Below, piece by piece: positions 1-9,245 of a DNA stretch of 21,798 nucleotides (its first letter is position 1; each line of letters begins with the position of its first letter). The stretch spans positions 1-21,798 of the forward strand of contig CAYLIP010000044.1 of assembly GCA_964383855.1 (NCBI GenBank), written 5' to 3'. The position numbers and the translations under genes are program-made. Source of the DNA: CAZHAC01 sp964383855 (lineage in GTDB: Bacteria; Chloroflexota; Dormibacteria; Dormibacterales; Dormibacteraceae). The notes below the pieces were generated by a model. The model saw nothing but the letters and a program-made list of their open reading frames with translations. It was not told the origin of the DNA and did no database searches.

Positions 1-6
1 GGGGAA

Positions 7-1416
7 ATGACCAGGAACGATGAGCTCCAGGAGCTCTTTGACCGGGACCCTGAGCTGCTGGCGTGGACGCGCCGCAAATTCCTCAAGCGAACCGGCGCCG
101 CGGCCATCACCGTCTCGCTTGCCGATATGTGGGCGGTGGCCTGCGGCGGCGGCGGTCCAACGACTGGCACGGAAGCGACCCCAGGCGCCTCCCCTGTACC
201 GCGCAAAGGCGCGCGAATCAGATACACGCAGTGGAACAGCTTCGTGCCCGCCGCGGACGCAGAGGTCAGACGGCAGGCCGCCGAGTTCGGCGACAAGTTC
301 GGTGTCCAGGTGGTGGTCGAGACCATCACACAGGACGACCTGATCGCCAAGACCCCCGCCTACGTCCAGGCGAACAGCGGCCCCGACATCATCTCGATGC
401 AGTACGCCTGGCCGCACCAATACACGAGTGCGTGTCTCGACGTGTCCAACGAGGTCGCCATCCTCAAGAAGAACCTGGGGACGATCCATCCGGTCAACGA
501 CGCCTTCACCAAGGTCAACAACGTCTATCGCGCCATCCCCTATACGATCGTCACCAACGCGTTCACCTACCGGACCGACTACTTCGACAAGGCCGGCGTC
601 AGCGGCTTCCCGAAGACCTGGGAGGACTCCCTCTCAGCGGCTACAAAGCTCAAAAACGCGACCGGCAAGCCGATGTCGCAAACGGTCGGCCACGCCTACG
701 GCGACTCGCTCACGATGTGGAACCCAGTGCTCTGGGGCTATGGTGGTAAGGAGACCGACTCCAGCGGCAAGGTCACTATCAACAGCCCGGAGACTTTGAA
801 GGCGATCGACTGGGCGCTGCGCGCCAAGCAGGCGGGCTGGGTCTTCCATCCCGAATGGCTGGACCCCGATAACAACCAGGCCTACCACTCCGACAACATC
901 AGCGCGACGCTCAATGGCGCCTCGATCTGGATCAAGGAACGCGACACCAACCACCACTTCGACAAGGTCAGCGACAACGCCAACGTCCCCAGTGGTCCGA
1001 AGGGCTACTACACGATGAACCTGATCTTCAACCAGGCGGTAATGAAGTGGAGCCCGGAGGCCGAGACGGCCAAAGCGTTCGTCATGTACCAGATGGACAA
1101 AGTCAACTACATGAAGTGGCTGCAGGCCGCCGGCGGCTACGACGTGGGGCCTTACGACGCGCTCAAGGACGCGCCCATCTTCCACCAGGACGCGAAGCTG
1201 GCGGCGTTCGTGCAGGTTGCCTATGACTCCAGCGGCAAGCCGGTGGGGAAGTGGCCCGGATGGCCGGCGCCGCCGAGTAAGAAGACGAGCCAGTCACAGG
1301 CGCAGTACATCGTGGCCGACATGTTCGCCAAGGCACTCGCGGGTACCGACCCCAAGGCCGCGGTGGCTGAGGCGGAAGATAGGCTCAAGAACATCTGGGA
1401 AAAGCCGGGGGCATAG
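7..1416 (+). CDS. ABC transporter substrate-binding lipoprotein, sugar type (family 1), Tat-exported
   Basis: A 469-residue extracellular solute-binding protein that would capture a carbohydrate outside the membrane and pass it to the permeases encoded just downstream. The N-terminus carries a twin-arginine signal (TRRKFLKRTG at residues 21-30) followed by a hydrophobic stretch and a lipobox-like AVAC, with Cys46 the likely lipidated residue; a Gly/Thr/Pro-rich linker follows. The body is an SBP_bac_1-type fold, rich in aromatic residues typical of sugar sites (for example FTYRTDYFDKAG and NPVLWGYGG). The ATG at 7 is preceded by GGGGAA, but only 6 bases upstream are visible, so a more upstream start is possible; the signal peptide lies at a normal distance from this ATG. 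First gene of a six-gene importer cluster. The substrate is not readable from the sequence; sugar or sugar acid is inferred from family and neighbours. Confidence 0.9.
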   Translation: MTRNDELQELFDRDPELLAWTRRKFLKRTGAAAITVSLADMWAVACGGGGPTTGTEATPGASPVPRKGARIRYTQWNSFVPAADAEVRRQAAEFGDKFGVQVVVETITQDDLIAKTPAYVQANSGPDIISMQYAWPHQYTSACLDVSNEVAILKKNLGTIHPVNDAFTKVNNVYRAIPYTIVTNAFTYRTDYFDKAGVSGFPKTWEDSLSAATKLKNATGKPMSQTVGHAYGDSLTMWNPVLWGYGGKETDSSGKVTINSPETLKAIDWALRAKQAGWVFHPEWLDPDNNQAYHSDNISATLNGASIWIKERDTNHHFDKVSDNANVPSGPKGYYTMNLIFNQAVMKWSPEAETAKAFVMYQMDKVNYMKWLQAAGGYDVGPYDALKDAPIFHQDAKLAAFVQVAYDSSGKPVGKWPGWPAPPSKKTSQSQAQYIVADMFAKALAGTDPKAAVAEAEDRLKNIWEKPGA

Positions 1417-1420
1417 AACA

Positions 1421-2410
1421 CTGGCAACACTGGAGAGGTCGGAGGCCGGCCGGACCGGCCTCCGCCAGCGACGTCGACACCGGGCTGGGCTGCTCGACCG
1501 GGAGGCCACTCTCGGTTACCTCCTGCTGGTGCCGACGATCGTCGTGCTGGCGATCTTCCTCATCTACCCGTTTATCTATGGAGCAGTCCTCTCGGTCACG
1601 TCGACCGAGGTCGGCGACTCGTCGCTGGGCTCGTTCGTCGGCTTCGCCAACTACGTCTTCGAGGTGACCCGTGACCGCGTCTTCGACGGCACGCCATGGA
1701 CGAACGGGCAGTGGGGAGCCTTCTTCAATACCTTCGCCTACACAGCCGTTACCACCGTGGTCAAGTTCGCCCTCGGGCTCCTCATGGCCCTGCTGCTCAA
1801 CCAGGTCTTCCCGGCCCAACGCTTCGTGCGCGCGGCGCTGCTCTTGCCCTGGATCATCCCGAGCGTCCTCTCGACGCTGGCCTGGCGGTGGATGTTCGAC
1901 CCCACATTCAGCGTCATCAACTGGGTTATGAACTCCGGCCTGCACCTGCCGATCTGCCACGGCTCGACGACGTGCGTGAACTGGCTGGGCACGCCGACCA
2001 CGGCCATGCTCTCGCTGATGATTGTCAACACCTGGCGCGGCGTGCCCTTCTATGGGATCTCGTTCCTGGCCGGACTACAGACGATCCCGGTCGACCTCTA
2101 CGAGGCCGCCCGTGTCGATGGCGCAAGCCGCTGGAACCAGTTCTTGCACGTCACGATGCCGCTGCTCCGGCCCGTGGTGCTGGTCGTGCTCTTGCTGTCC
2201 ACCATTCTCACCTTCGCCGACTTCCAGCTGCCCTGGGTGCTGACCCGAGGCGCGCCCTTCAACAGCTCGCACCTGCTCGCGACCTGGGCGTACAACATCG
2301 CCATCCCTGGCAATGAGCTGAGCCTGGGGGCGTCCGTCTCGCTCTTCCTGTTCCCGGTTCTGACGCTTGTCATCGCCGCCGTCCTGCTGACGCTGCGGCG
2401 GCCCGAGTAG
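1421..2410 (+). CDS. ABC sugar transporter permease, MalF/UgpA type (first pair)
   Basis: An inner-membrane permease of the binding-protein-dependent family with about six hydrophobic segments, the first being GYLLLVPTIVVLAIFLIYPF. The cytoplasmic EAA loop that docks the ATPase is clear: YEAARVDGASRWNQF followed by a hydrophobic LP-containing segment. It ends with TAG directly before the next ATG at 2411, so the two are co-translated. The start is odd. Between the upstream stop (1414-1416) and the first membrane segment this frame contains no ATG, GTG or TTG. The upstream ATG codons at 1217 and 1223 would overlap the binding-protein gene by about 200 bases with an Arg-rich, non-homologous-looking leader. 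I place the start at CTG 1421, 9 nt after a GGGGG run; CTG 1430 is an alternative. Function is secure, start is not. Confidence 0.87.
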   Translation: MATLERSEAGRTGLRQRRRHRAGLLDREATLGYLLLVPTIVVLAIFLIYPFIYGAVLSVTSTEVGDSSLGSFVGFANYVFEVTRDRVFDGTPWTNGQWGAFFNTFAYTAVTTVVKFALGLLMALLLNQVFPAQRFVRAALLLPWIIPSVLSTLAWRWMFDPTFSVINWVMNSGLHLPICHGSTTCVNWLGTPTTAMLSLMIVNTWRGVPFYGISFLAGLQTIPVDLYEAARVDGASRWNQFLHVTMPLLRPVVLVVLLLSTILTFADFQLPWVLTRGAPFNSSHLLATWAYNIAIPGNELSLGASVSLFLFPVLTLVIAAVLLTLRRPE

Positions 2411-3340
2411 ATGTCGAACATCGAGGTTCCCCAGCAGGTAGGCGGCGCCGGCTGGCTGCGCCGGGGCAAGCAAAGGCGGCGCTGGGGCGAAGGCATCGAG
2501 GTCGGCGACTCGTTCGCCGCCCGTCTCTTCCGGATCTACATCCCGGTGATCGTGTTCGTCGTCGTGACGCTATTCCCCTTCTACTGGATGGCGATCACCT
2601 CGATCAAGAGCGACACCGAACTGCTCGACTTCCACCAGTGGCCTGTGTTCGTCCGCCAGCCGACGCTCGAGCACTACCAGCACCTCTTCACGCAGACCTT
2701 CTTCCCACGTTGGGCGCTGAACACGGCGATCGTGGCCGTCGTCTCGACCTCGATCTCCCTTTTCTGCGCCATCCTCGCCGGCTATTCCCTCGGCCGCCTG
2801 CGGTTCAAGGGCGCGAACTGGATCGGCTGGGCGATCTTCGTCACCTACCTGGTGCCGCCGACCCTGCTCTTCCTGGGCATGGCGAAGCTCATCCAGCAGA
2901 TGAACCTCTACAACAACCTCTGGTCGCTGATCCTCACCTACCCGACCTTCCTCATTCCCTTCTGCACCTGGCTCCTGATCGGCTACTTCAAGTCGATTCC
3001 CCGCGAGCTGGAGGAGTCGGCGCTGGTCGACGGCGCGAGCCGGATCCAGGCCATGATCCGGGTCGTCATCCCGCTCGCGCTGCCCGGCATCCTCTCGGCC
3101 GGGATGTTCGCGTTCACGCTCTCCTGGAACGAGTACCTGTACTCGCTGATCTTCATGAACGCGCCTGCGGCGAAGACGATCGCGGTCGGGGTCACTCAGG
3201 ACCTGATCCGCGGCGACGAGTTCTTCTGGGGCGAGCTCATGGCGGCGGCGCTCCTGGGCTCGATACCGGTGGCCCTGCTCTACTCGTTCTTCGTCGACTA
3301 CTTCGTCGCCGGCATGACCGCGGGGGCAGTCAAAGGCTGA
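2411..3340 (+). CDS. ABC sugar transporter permease, MalG/UgpE type (first pair)
   Basis: A 309-residue permease that would pair with the preceding MalF-type protein. After a polar N-terminal tail of about 35 residues come roughly six membrane segments, starting with the hydrophobic run ending FPFYWMAITSIKSDTEL, which is characteristic of MalG-type subunits. The EAA motif reads LEESALVDGASRIQAMIRV followed by IPLALPG. The C-terminus AGMTAGAVKG is also typical of the family (MalG/UgpE proteins often end GxxxGAVKG). The ATG at 2411 abuts the previous stop. The TGA at 3338-3340 overlaps the probable CTG start of the next permease (CTGA), so the cluster continues as one transcript. Confidence 0.92.
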   Translation: MSNIEVPQQVGGAGWLRRGKQRRRWGEGIEVGDSFAARLFRIYIPVIVFVVVTLFPFYWMAITSIKSDTELLDFHQWPVFVRQPTLEHYQHLFTQTFFPRWALNTAIVAVVSTSISLFCAILAGYSLGRLRFKGANWIGWAIFVTYLVPPTLLFLGMAKLIQQMNLYNNLWSLILTYPTFLIPFCTWLLIGYFKSIPRELEESALVDGASRIQAMIRVVIPLALPGILSAGMFAFTLSWNEYLYSLIFMNAPAAKTIAVGVTQDLIRGDEFFWGELMAAALLGSIPVALLYSFFVDYFVAGMTAGAVKG

Positions 3341-4209
3341 GCCGCAGGGCGGCAGCCGGCCGGCTGGGCAGCTTCCTGCTGGTCGCTCCGGCCGCCGTCC
3401 TCGTGTTCGGGGTGGTCGCCTACCCGCTGGCGCTCGCGCTCTGGTACAGCCTGACCGACGCCTCGGTCGGCGAGAGCGGCAACTTCGTCGGGCTCGCCCA
3501 GTTCCAGCACCTCTTCCGCAACCCGCAGTACCGGTCGGCGCTCGCTCACACGGCGGCCTACGAGGCCGGCTCGGCGGCGCTCAAGCTGGTGCTGGGCACC
3601 GGCCTGGCGGTGGCGCTCCTGCGGCCGTTCCGCGGGCGCCGGGCGGTCTACGCGATCCTGCTTCTCCCGCTGCTCTTCCCGGTCGTGATGGTCAGCATCA
3701 CCTGGTACTTCCTGCTCTCCGACGTCCACGGGGCCTTCAACTACCTGCTGCTTCGGGCCGGGCTGATCCACCAGGAGTACGCCTTCCTCGGAACCGGCCG
3801 CTCGGCGATGCTGAGCCTGGTCGCGGTCAACGTCTGGCACGGCGCCCCGCTCTTCATGCTGCTCGCGCTGGCCGGGCTCCAAACGGTACCGCCGGAGGTG
3901 CTCGACGCCGCCCGGGTCGACGGCGCGGGCGGCCTGGCCCGCTTCTGGCACATCCAGGGGCCGGCGCTGCTTCCCGGCCTGGCGCTGGCCTGCCTCCTCT
4001 CTCTGCTCGGCACCTTCGGCGACTACGCGATCGTGCACCTGATGACGGCCGGCGGGCCGGGCGGCGAGACGCACATCATCAGCAGCCTCGCCTTCGCCGA
4101 GGCGCTGCGCGACGGCGACCTGGCGACCGGGATCGCGACGGCGCTCTCCCTGGTGCCGGTCTACCTGCTCGGACTGGGAGCGGTGGTGTGGCTGCTCCTC
4201 CGGCGATGA
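3337..4209 (+). CDS. ABC sugar transporter permease, MalF/UgpA type (second pair)
   Basis: A second MalF-type permease, clearly different in sequence from the one at 1421-2410. The first hydrophobic segment is GSFLLVAPAAVLVFGVVAYPLALALWYSL; the EAA loop is LDAARVDGAGGLARFWHI, then a Pro-containing hydrophobic stretch. As with the other MalF gene there is no ATG, GTG or TTG between the previous stop and the first membrane segment. The only sensible initiator is CTG 3337, which overlaps the previous TGA (CTGA) and lies 10 nt after a GGGGG run (3322-3326). The frame is open far upstream, but that part only shadows the previous gene. The C-terminal stop TGA overlaps the ATG of the next gene (ATGA). 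Product certain, start inferred. Confidence 0.86.
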   Translation: MSRRAAAGRLGSFLLVAPAAVLVFGVVAYPLALALWYSLTDASVGESGNFVGLAQFQHLFRNPQYRSALAHTAAYEAGSAALKLVLGTGLAVALLRPFRGRRAVYAILLLPLLFPVVMVSITWYFLLSDVHGAFNYLLLRAGLIHQEYAFLGTGRSAMLSLVAVNVWHGAPLFMLLALAGLQTVPPEVLDAARVDGAGGLARFWHIQGPALLPGLALACLLSLLGTFGDYAIVHLMTAGGPGGETHIISSLAFAEALRDGDLATGIATALSLVPVYLLGLGAVVWLLLRR

Positions 4210-5030
4210 GGGCGATGGCGGTGCTCCGCGCGGCCGGCCTCCTGGCCGCGGTGGTGGCGGCGCTGGTGCCCTTCTACTGGATGATCCTGGTCTCCCTCAG
4301 CCACGCCGCTGACATGACCACCCTCGGCAACCCCTGGGTGCCCTCGGCCGGCTCCTCCCTGGCCGACTACGGGGAGCTGCTGGGCTCGGCGCGCTTCCGT
4401 CTCTGGATGGGCAACACGCTGCTGGTGACGGGCGGGACGGTGGCGATCGGGCTGGCCGCCAGCCTGGCCGCCGCCCTGGGCATCGCCCGCCTCCGTCCCC
4501 GGCTCGGCCGCACCCTGCTCGCGGTCCTGCTCGGCACCTACGTGATTCCTCAGACGGTGCTCGCCCTGCCCCTGCTGGTCATGATGAGCGCGCTCCACCT
4601 GGCCAACACGGTGCTGGCGCTCCTGCTTGCCTACCCTGGCCTGGTCATCCCCTTCGGCACCTGGGCGCTCTGGACGCTGCTCGCTCGCGACGAGGTGCGC
4701 GAGCTGCTCGACCAGGCGCGCATCGAGGGCGCCCGGGGGATGACGCTGCTGCGGAGCGTGCTCCTGCCGCTGGCGCTGCCGTCACTGGCGGCGGTCGCTA
4801 TCTTCGGCGTCGCCATCGTCTTCAACGACTATCTCTACCTGTTCACCCTGGTCACCGGTGACCAGGCCACCACCGTCATGGGCGGCGTTGAGACCACCAA
4901 CGTGGACGTCGAGGACCCGGGCTTCGACTTCGCCGCCATGCTCCTGGGAGTGGGCCCGATCGCCGTCCTCTGCGCCTTCTTCGCGGAGCGGTTCGCGGGC
5001 AGGCTGGCGGCAGGGCCGCCCGCCATTTAG
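4206..5030 (+). CDS. ABC sugar transporter permease, MalG/UgpE type (second pair)
   Basis: A MalG-type permease of about 274 residues that would pair with the gene ending at 4209. The N-terminal membrane segment ends VPFYWMILVSLS, the family hallmark. The EAA loop is LLDQARIEGARGMTLL, then LPLALPS; the usual VDGA is replaced by IEGA. I chose ATG 4206, which overlaps the previous stop as ATGA, over ATG 4188, because coupling by 4-base overlap recurs throughout this window. The C-terminus is short (AGPPAI) and lacks the GAVKG ending of the first MalG. The second permease pair looks richer in Leu/Ala and in GC than the first, suggesting a separate origin. Confidence 0.88.
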   Translation: MRAMAVLRAAGLLAAVVAALVPFYWMILVSLSHAADMTTLGNPWVPSAGSSLADYGELLGSARFRLWMGNTLLVTGGTVAIGLAASLAAALGIARLRPRLGRTLLAVLLGTYVIPQTVLALPLLVMMSALHLANTVLALLLAYPGLVIPFGTWALWTLLARDEVRELLDQARIEGARGMTLLRSVLLPLALPSLAAVAIFGVAIVFNDYLYLFTLVTGDQATTVMGGVETTNVDVEDPGFDFAAMLLGVGPIAVLCAFFAERFAGRLAAGPPAI

Positions 5031-5039
5031 GATGCCGGA

Positions 5040-6098
<1,059 letters not shown>

Positions 6099-6124
6099 CA
6101 GGTCCTGCCGCCGAGTCGATCGAC

Positions 6125-7792
6125 CTAGGAGGTGACGGCGCCCTCGGAAGCGCTGCGGACGAGCGCTGCGTACTTTGCCATCACCCCGCTTCGGTAGTGC
6201 GGCTCCGGCGGCGACCAGTCCTTCATCCGTTCGGCGATGTCAACGCCTTCGACGTCGATCGTCCGCTGGTGGACGTCGATCACGATCGTGTCCCCGTCCC
6301 GAAGGGCCGCCAGCGGCCCGCCCACCGCGGCCTCGGGCGCGACATGGCCGATCATGAAGCCCTGGGTCGCGCCCGAGAAGCGGCCGTCGGTGATCAGCGC
6401 CACCGAGTCGCCGAGGCCCTGGCCAACCAGCGCGCCCGTGACCTGGAGCATCTCGCGCATTCCGGGACCGCCCCTGGGGCCCTCGTAGCGGATCACCACG
6501 ACATCACCGGGCGCGACCTGCTGGCCGAGGACGGCGGCCAGCGCGTCCTCCTCCCGGTTGAACACGCGCGCCGGTCCCCGGTGGTTGTGCGGCATGTGGT
6601 GGGCGACCTTGACGACCGACCCCTCGGGCGCCAGCGCGCCCTTCAGGATCATCAGGCCGCCCTCGGGTGAGAACGGATTGTCGAGGTCACGCACGACCGC
6701 CTGGCCGGGCGTGTCGCTGACGTCCATGACCTCCTCGCCCAGCGTGCGCCCGGTCACGGTCATGGCGTCGCCGTCGACGTGCCCGCCCTCGATCAGCCGC
6801 CGGGTCAGGATCGCGATCCCCCCGGCTCGGTGCAGCTCCGGCGCCGCGTAGCGCCCGGCCGGCTTCAGGTCGCAGAGAAGGGGGGTGCGGCGCGAGATCC
6901 GGTCGATGTCGTCGACCGTGAAGTCGATGCCCACCTCGCGGGCGATCGCGATCAGGTGGAGCACGGCGTTGGTCGAGCCGCCGGAAGCCGCCACGGCGGC
7001 GGCCGCGTTCTCGAAGGCCCGGCGGGTCAGGATCTGGGAGGGCCGCCGGTCGGCCTCCAGGATCCGCATCGCCAGCCGGCCCAGCTCCACGGAGGCGGTC
7101 CGCTTGGCCGGGTCCACGGCCGGAATCGAGTTGTAGCCGACCGGGGAGATCCCGAGCACCTCCATCACCATCGACATCGTGTTGGCCGTGTACTGGCCGC
7201 CGCACGCGCCGGCGCCCGGGCAGGCGTGCCGTTCCAGGTCGTAGAGGTCGGCCTCGGTCATCCGGCCGGCCGACACCGCACCGATCGCCTCGTACATCTC
7301 GCCCACGGCGACCTGCCGGCCGCGCCATTCGCCGGCCAGGATGGAGCCGGCGTAGACGACCGCGGCCGGGCGGTCGAGCCGGGCCACCGCCATCACGGCG
7401 GCCGGGTTGGTCTTGTCGCAGGAGGCGATCGCGACCACGGCGTCGAAGTAGTGACCCCGGGCGACCAGCTCGATCGAGTCGGCGACCAGCTCGCGGGAGA
7501 CGAGGGACGTCTTCATCCCCTCGGTGCCCATCGTGATCCCATCGGAGATCGCGATCGTGTTGTACTCCATCGGCGTGCCGCCGGCCTCGCGCACGCCGCT
7601 CTTGACGTGCTGCGCCAGCTCGCGGTGGTTGAAGTTGCAGGGCATGGTCTCGATCCACGAGTGCGCCACGCCCACCACCGGCTTCTGCAGATCCTCAACG
7701 GAGTAGCCGATGTTGAGCAGGAACGACCGCGCGCCGGCGCGATCGTAGCCGTCGTAGAGCGTGCTCGAGAAGCGCCGCCGGGAGTCGGTCAA
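6125..7792 (-). CDS. ilvD: IlvD/Edd-family dehydratase (dihydroxy-acid or sugar-acid dehydratase)
   Basis: An iron-sulfur dehydratase of about 555 residues that removes water from a 2,3-dihydroxy acid to give a 2-keto acid. The three cluster cysteines of the [2Fe-2S] type are present: Cys52 (MPCN), Cys125 (SCDKTNP) and Cys197 (GACGGQYTANTM). The C-terminal ITDGRFSGATQGFMIGHVAPEA region is canonical for the family. Start: TTG at 7792, preceded by a perfect GGAGGG 7 nt upstream and overlapping the stop of the rraA-like gene as TTGA; the longer reading from ATG 7852 adds 20 unrelated residues. Sequence alone fits branched-chain amino acid synthesis. However, no ilv or leu genes are near, and it is coupled to an aldolase and a hydroxyacid dehydrogenase opposite a sugar importer. 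That makes a pentonate/hexonate dehydratase role a real alternative. Confidence 0.88.
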   Translation of the reverse strand: MTDSRRRFSSTLYDGYDRAGARSFLLNIGYSVEDLQKPVVGVAHSWIETMPCNFNHRELAQHVKSGVREAGGTPMEYNTIAISDGITMGTEGMKTSLVSRELVADSIELVARGHYFDAVVAIASCDKTNPAAVMAVARLDRPAAVVYAGSILAGEWRGRQVAVGEMYEAIGAVSAGRMTEADLYDLERHACPGAGACGGQYTANTMSMVMEVLGISPVGYNSIPAVDPAKRTASVELGRLAMRILEADRRPSQILTRRAFENAAAAVAASGGSTNAVLHLIAIAREVGIDFTVDDIDRISRRTPLLCDLKPAGRYAAPELHRAGGIAILTRRLIEGGHVDGDAMTVTGRTLGEEVMDVSDTPGQAVVRDLDNPFSPEGGLMILKGALAPEGSVVKVAHHMPHNHRGPARVFNREEDALAAVLGQQVAPGDVVVIRYEGPRGGPGMREMLQVTGALVGQGLGDSVALITDGRFSGATQGFMIGHVAPEAAVGGPLAALRDGDTIVIDVHQRTIDVEGVDIAERMKDWSPPEPHYRSGVMAKYAALVRSASEGAVTS

Positions 7793-8463
7793 TGTCGAAC
7801 CCTCCGCATCTCGGCCAGCCGCGCCGGGTCGAAGTCCGGCGAGCGCAGCCACCTGATGAAATCCTGCTCACGGGCGATGACGCGGTCGGCCGCCGCCGGC
7901 AGCTCGGCCGCGATCTCGGTCGGGATTAGAAGGACGCCGTGCTGGTCGGCGTGAATCAGGTCGCCCGGCGTGATCGCCAGGCCGCCGATCCGGACTGGCG
8001 TCCCGGCCTCCTCGACCCGGACATAGGCGTGGGAGACGCCCGGGCCGCGCGCGAAGAAGTGGAAGCCCATCCCCCTGGCCTCGTCGAGGTCGCGCACGCA
8101 GCCGTCGGTGACGACCCCCAGGCAGCCGAGCGCGGTGAACACGTTGGCGTTGACCTCTCCCCAGAGCGAGCCGTGCGCGGGCGGCTCGTCCAGGTCCTGC
8201 ACGACGACCACCCTGGGCCCGGGCACGCTGAGCACGTGCGACCAGAGCGGCGACTGGTCGTCGGAGCCCTTGCCGCGAGCCCGGATGGTGGCCGTGGCCG
8301 CGTAGCCGACCATGGGCGGCAGCTCCGGGAACATGCAGCGGATCTCGATCGACGCAAACCCCTCGTCCCGGGGCCGGATGTCGAAGGTCTCGATGGCGTT
8401 CGCCATGGTCGGCGTGTCGTATCGGCGCAGCGCCTCCAGGACGGCGGGTGCGAGGCCGGTCAT
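7789..8463 (-). CDS. RraA-like protein (4-hydroxy-4-methyl-2-oxoglutarate aldolase / oxaloacetate decarboxylase family)
   Basis: A protein of 224 residues with the RraA/HMG-aldolase fold. The diagnostic substrate and metal site is seen as GVVTDGCVRDLDEARGMGF, containing the conserved Arg-Asp pair, preceded by GEVNANVFTALGCLG. Family members cleave 4-hydroxy-2-keto acids to pyruvate, decarboxylate oxaloacetate, or (in enterobacteria) inhibit RNase E; an operon of catabolic enzymes favours the aldolase/decarboxylase role. Start ATG 8463 overlaps the stop of the HpcH-type gene as ATGA; the open frame further upstream (to 8853) is only an out-of-frame shadow of that gene. Stop overlaps the TTG of the next gene. 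With the HpcH-type enzyme the operon has two candidate pyruvate-forming aldolases. Confidence 0.88.
   Translation of the reverse strand: MTGLAPAVLEALRRYDTPTMANAIETFDIRPRDEGFASIEIRCMFPELPPMVGYAATATIRARGKGSDDQSPLWSHVLSVPGPRVVVVQDLDEPPAHGSLWGEVNANVFTALGCLGVVTDGCVRDLDEARGMGFHFFARGPGVSHAYVRVEEAGTPVRIGGLAITPGDLIHADQHGVLLIPTEIAAELPAAADRVIAREQDFIRWLRSPDFDPARLAEMRRVRH
7800..7805 (-). promoter_or_regulatory. Ribosome binding site deciding the TTG start of the ilvD-like gene
   Basis: GGAGGG on the minus strand, 7 nt from TTG 7790-7792. It lies inside the end of the rraA-like gene, whose stop overlaps that TTG, so ribosomes finishing rraA can re-initiate here. It fixes the start against the more upstream ATG at 7852. 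Confidence 0.7.
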
Positions 8464-9245
8464 GCGTAGCTCGAGGTCGTCTCGCGCGGCTGCGGCTCCT
8501 CGCCCAGGCCCCGCAGGACGGCGATCGCGTTGGTCCGCAGGAAGACCGCGTCCGAGTTGACGTTCAGCATCCGGAAGCCCTCGTCCCGCCAGCGGCGGGC
8601 GGCCTCCACGCCGCCGCAGTGGATGCCGGCGACCACCCCGCGCCGGCGGCAGGCGTCGCGAATCCTGAGCACCAGCTCGGCGTGCTCTGGACGGGTCACA
8701 TTGGCGTCGGGCGGGAGGCCGTTGGTGACCGCGAGGTCGTTCGGGCCCACGTACACGGCGTCCACCCCGGGCACGGCCAGGATCTCGTCCATCCGCGAGA
8801 AGGCGTCGGCCGTCTCGATCATGACCGCGCAAAAGACGTCGCGGTTGGCCCACTCGGGATCAAAGCCATCGCGCGCGAAGGCGGCGCGGACCGGTCCCCA
8901 TGACCGGTAGCCCTCGGGCGGGTAGCGGCAGGCTCCGACCGCCGCCCGCGCGTCCTCGACCGAGTTGACCATCGGCACGACGACGCCGTTGGCGCCTGCG
9001 TCGAGGGCCTTCATGATGTGGTCGGGCGCGTTCCAGGGCACTCGCACGAAGGCGGGCGTCCCGGTCACCTGCAGCGCCTGCAGCATGGGCACCAGCGCGT
9101 CGTAGCCGATCAGCCCGTGCTGCATGTCGAGGCAGACCCAGTCGAAACCGGCGCGTCCCATCAATTCGGCCGCGAAGGGCGAGGGGATGACGCACCAGCC
9201 GCCGATCGTGGGCTGGTCGCCGGCGAAGACCTCCCTCAGCCTCAT
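8460..9245 (-). CDS. HpcH/HpaI-family class II aldolase
   Basis: A metal-dependent pyruvate aldolase of 261 residues. It would cleave a 2-keto-3-deoxy or 4-hydroxy-2-keto acid into pyruvate (or a related keto acid) and an aldehyde. The family residues are visible: catalytic His43 in CLDMQHG, Arg68 in FVRVPW, metal ligands Glu144 (VMIETADAF) and Asp170 (YVGPNDLA). The N-terminal GGWCVIPSPFAAELMG is the usual first strand (G-x-W-x-x-x-x-S-P). Start ATG 9245 overlaps the stop of the upstream dehydrogenase (ATGA), and its own stop overlaps the next ATG, so it is translationally coupled on both sides. Close relatives include 2-keto-3-deoxy-L-rhamnonate aldolase and 4-hydroxy-2-oxoheptanedioate aldolase; the exact substrate cannot be told. 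Confidence 0.92.
   Translation of the reverse strand: MRLREVFAGDQPTIGGWCVIPSPFAAELMGRAGFDWVCLDMQHGLIGYDALVPMLQALQVTGTPAFVRVPWNAPDHIMKALDAGANGVVVPMVNSVEDARAAVGACRYPPEGYRSWGPVRAAFARDGFDPEWANRDVFCAVMIETADAFSRMDEILAVPGVDAVYVGPNDLAVTNGLPPDANVTRPEHAELVLRIRDACRRRGVVAGIHCGGVEAARRWRDEGFRMLNVNSDAVFLRTNAIAVLRGLGEEPQPRETTSSYA

Noticed and set aside
2638..3336. Upstream part of the open frame that continues into the second MalF-type permease, as one fused protein
   Set aside because: It overlaps the first MalG gene completely in another frame and is Arg/Pro-rich with no membrane segments.
6099..6124. Terminator between the ATPase and the ilvD-like gene
   Set aside because: Only a 5-bp AGGTC/GACCT pairing with a long loop and no T-run; too weak to list.
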